This document shows positions 63,554-64,000 of a stretch of DNA of 64,000 nucleotides, piece by piece (the stretch's first letter is position 1; each line of letters starts with the position of its first letter). Position numbers and translations under genes: made by a program. The stretch comes from Gautieria morchelliformis. Lineage: Eukaryota; Basidiomycota; Agaricomycetes; Gomphales; Gomphaceae. The stretch spans positions 62,001-126,000 of the forward strand of contig WHVA01000042.1 in the NCBI GenBank assembly GCA_015179125.1. Reading direction: 5' to 3'. Below the pieces are notes generated by a model. It saw nothing but the letters and a program-made list of their open reading frames with translations. It was not told the DNA's origin and searched no databases.

Positions 63554-64000
63554 CCAACTGCACTTTGGGTCTTCCCCCATTTCTGATTTTGGTATTGTTT
63601 CTGGTTCTGTGAGAGTGTCACCGGAGGATCAGCTGGCATATTGATATAACCACATTGTCAAAATTCAGGATCCCCAAGGTCACTATTGGGTCTATTTCAC
63701 AATGCACGAGCTTTGAAACCTGTGGATTATGACAATAGGCGCAATCTTATAATCTCTGATGATTCAGTCAAGACCATTACCACTTTCATGTCTAGAGTCG
63801 CTGGGAGGGCCATCCCAGAGGTTGAGAGAGAGCTCTGCATGTTCGGCTGTTCCATGGGTGCATACATGATTCATGATACTATATGAACAGGGATATATTT
63901 TGCATGATCCTATTTACCCCAATGCACTTGACCTTACTGATTCACTTGCCCTTACTGAGGCGTTTGACCTACACCCCCGCGCGAAGCGCGGGTACCCACC
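63554..64000. other. No recognisable gene; GC hairpin at the end
   Basis: A 66-codon frame at 63686-63886 shows no motif I know. At 63976-63992 a perfect hairpin CCCGCGCGAAGCGCGGG (7-bp stem, GAA loop) stands just before the window end. Confidence 0.5.

Overview
The window looks like nuclear DNA of a filamentous basidiomycete, probably an agaricomycete. The evidence is the compact spliceosomal introns of about 46-77 bp, a KDZ-type transposase, a Plavaka-like (CMC/EnSpm-type) transposase, chromodomain Ty3/gypsy elements and fungal orthologues of housekeeping genes. The species cannot be told from the sequence. All family names come from reading motifs, not from a database search.

Layout. 1-479 is the end of a copia-type LTR. 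480-9373 is an old chromodomain gypsy element (Gypsy A), decayed and 5'-truncated, interrupted by a solo LTR of a second gypsy family and followed by an LTR / antisense gene / LTR unit. 9374-19713 holds a decayed gene of unknown family split by a nearly intact Copia element (Copia B, 10365-15621, minus strand), a foldback MITE with CACTG ends (17151-17550) and gag-like remnants. 19714-42015 is a three-level nest. Gypsy C carries Copia A in its 3' LTR, and Copia A carries a Plavaka-like DNA transposon in its own 3' LTR. Each layer has recognisable target-site duplications. 43491-50184 is a dense island of host genes: mitochondrial aspartyl-tRNA synthetase, 4'-phosphopantetheinyl transferase, a MAK32-like pfkB protein, NC2-beta and SmF. 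Four of the five have exon sets that sum to a clean reading frame. A P450 pseudogene follows. 52263-54469 is a KDZ transposase pseudogene cut by Gypsy D (54470-62113), which itself carries a solo copia LTR. The right end holds a 17-bp minisatellite and a GC-rich hairpin.

The most unusual material lies in the retroelements. (1) Gypsy A and Gypsy C each carry an antisense gene between pol and the 3' LTR. Both products have two C-x2-C-x6-C units resembling a fungal Zn2Cys6 cluster. In Gypsy A the gene has a 46-bp intron conserved in two copies. (2) Gypsy C and Gypsy D show the sequence logic of Tf1-like self-priming: 11 nt and 10 nt of the LTR, beginning 34 nt after the TATA box, are the reverse complement of the site just inside the 5' LTR. 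(3) The two Copia families have primer sites matching anticodon arms (tRNA-Lys-UUU and tRNA-iMet), as in half-tRNA priming. (4) In the gypsy elements gag ends on a run of A or G/T bases directly followed by UAG, with pol in the -1 frame. Most inactivating changes are transitions at CpG (CGA to TGA, GAC to AAC), which suggests cytosine methylation and deamination.
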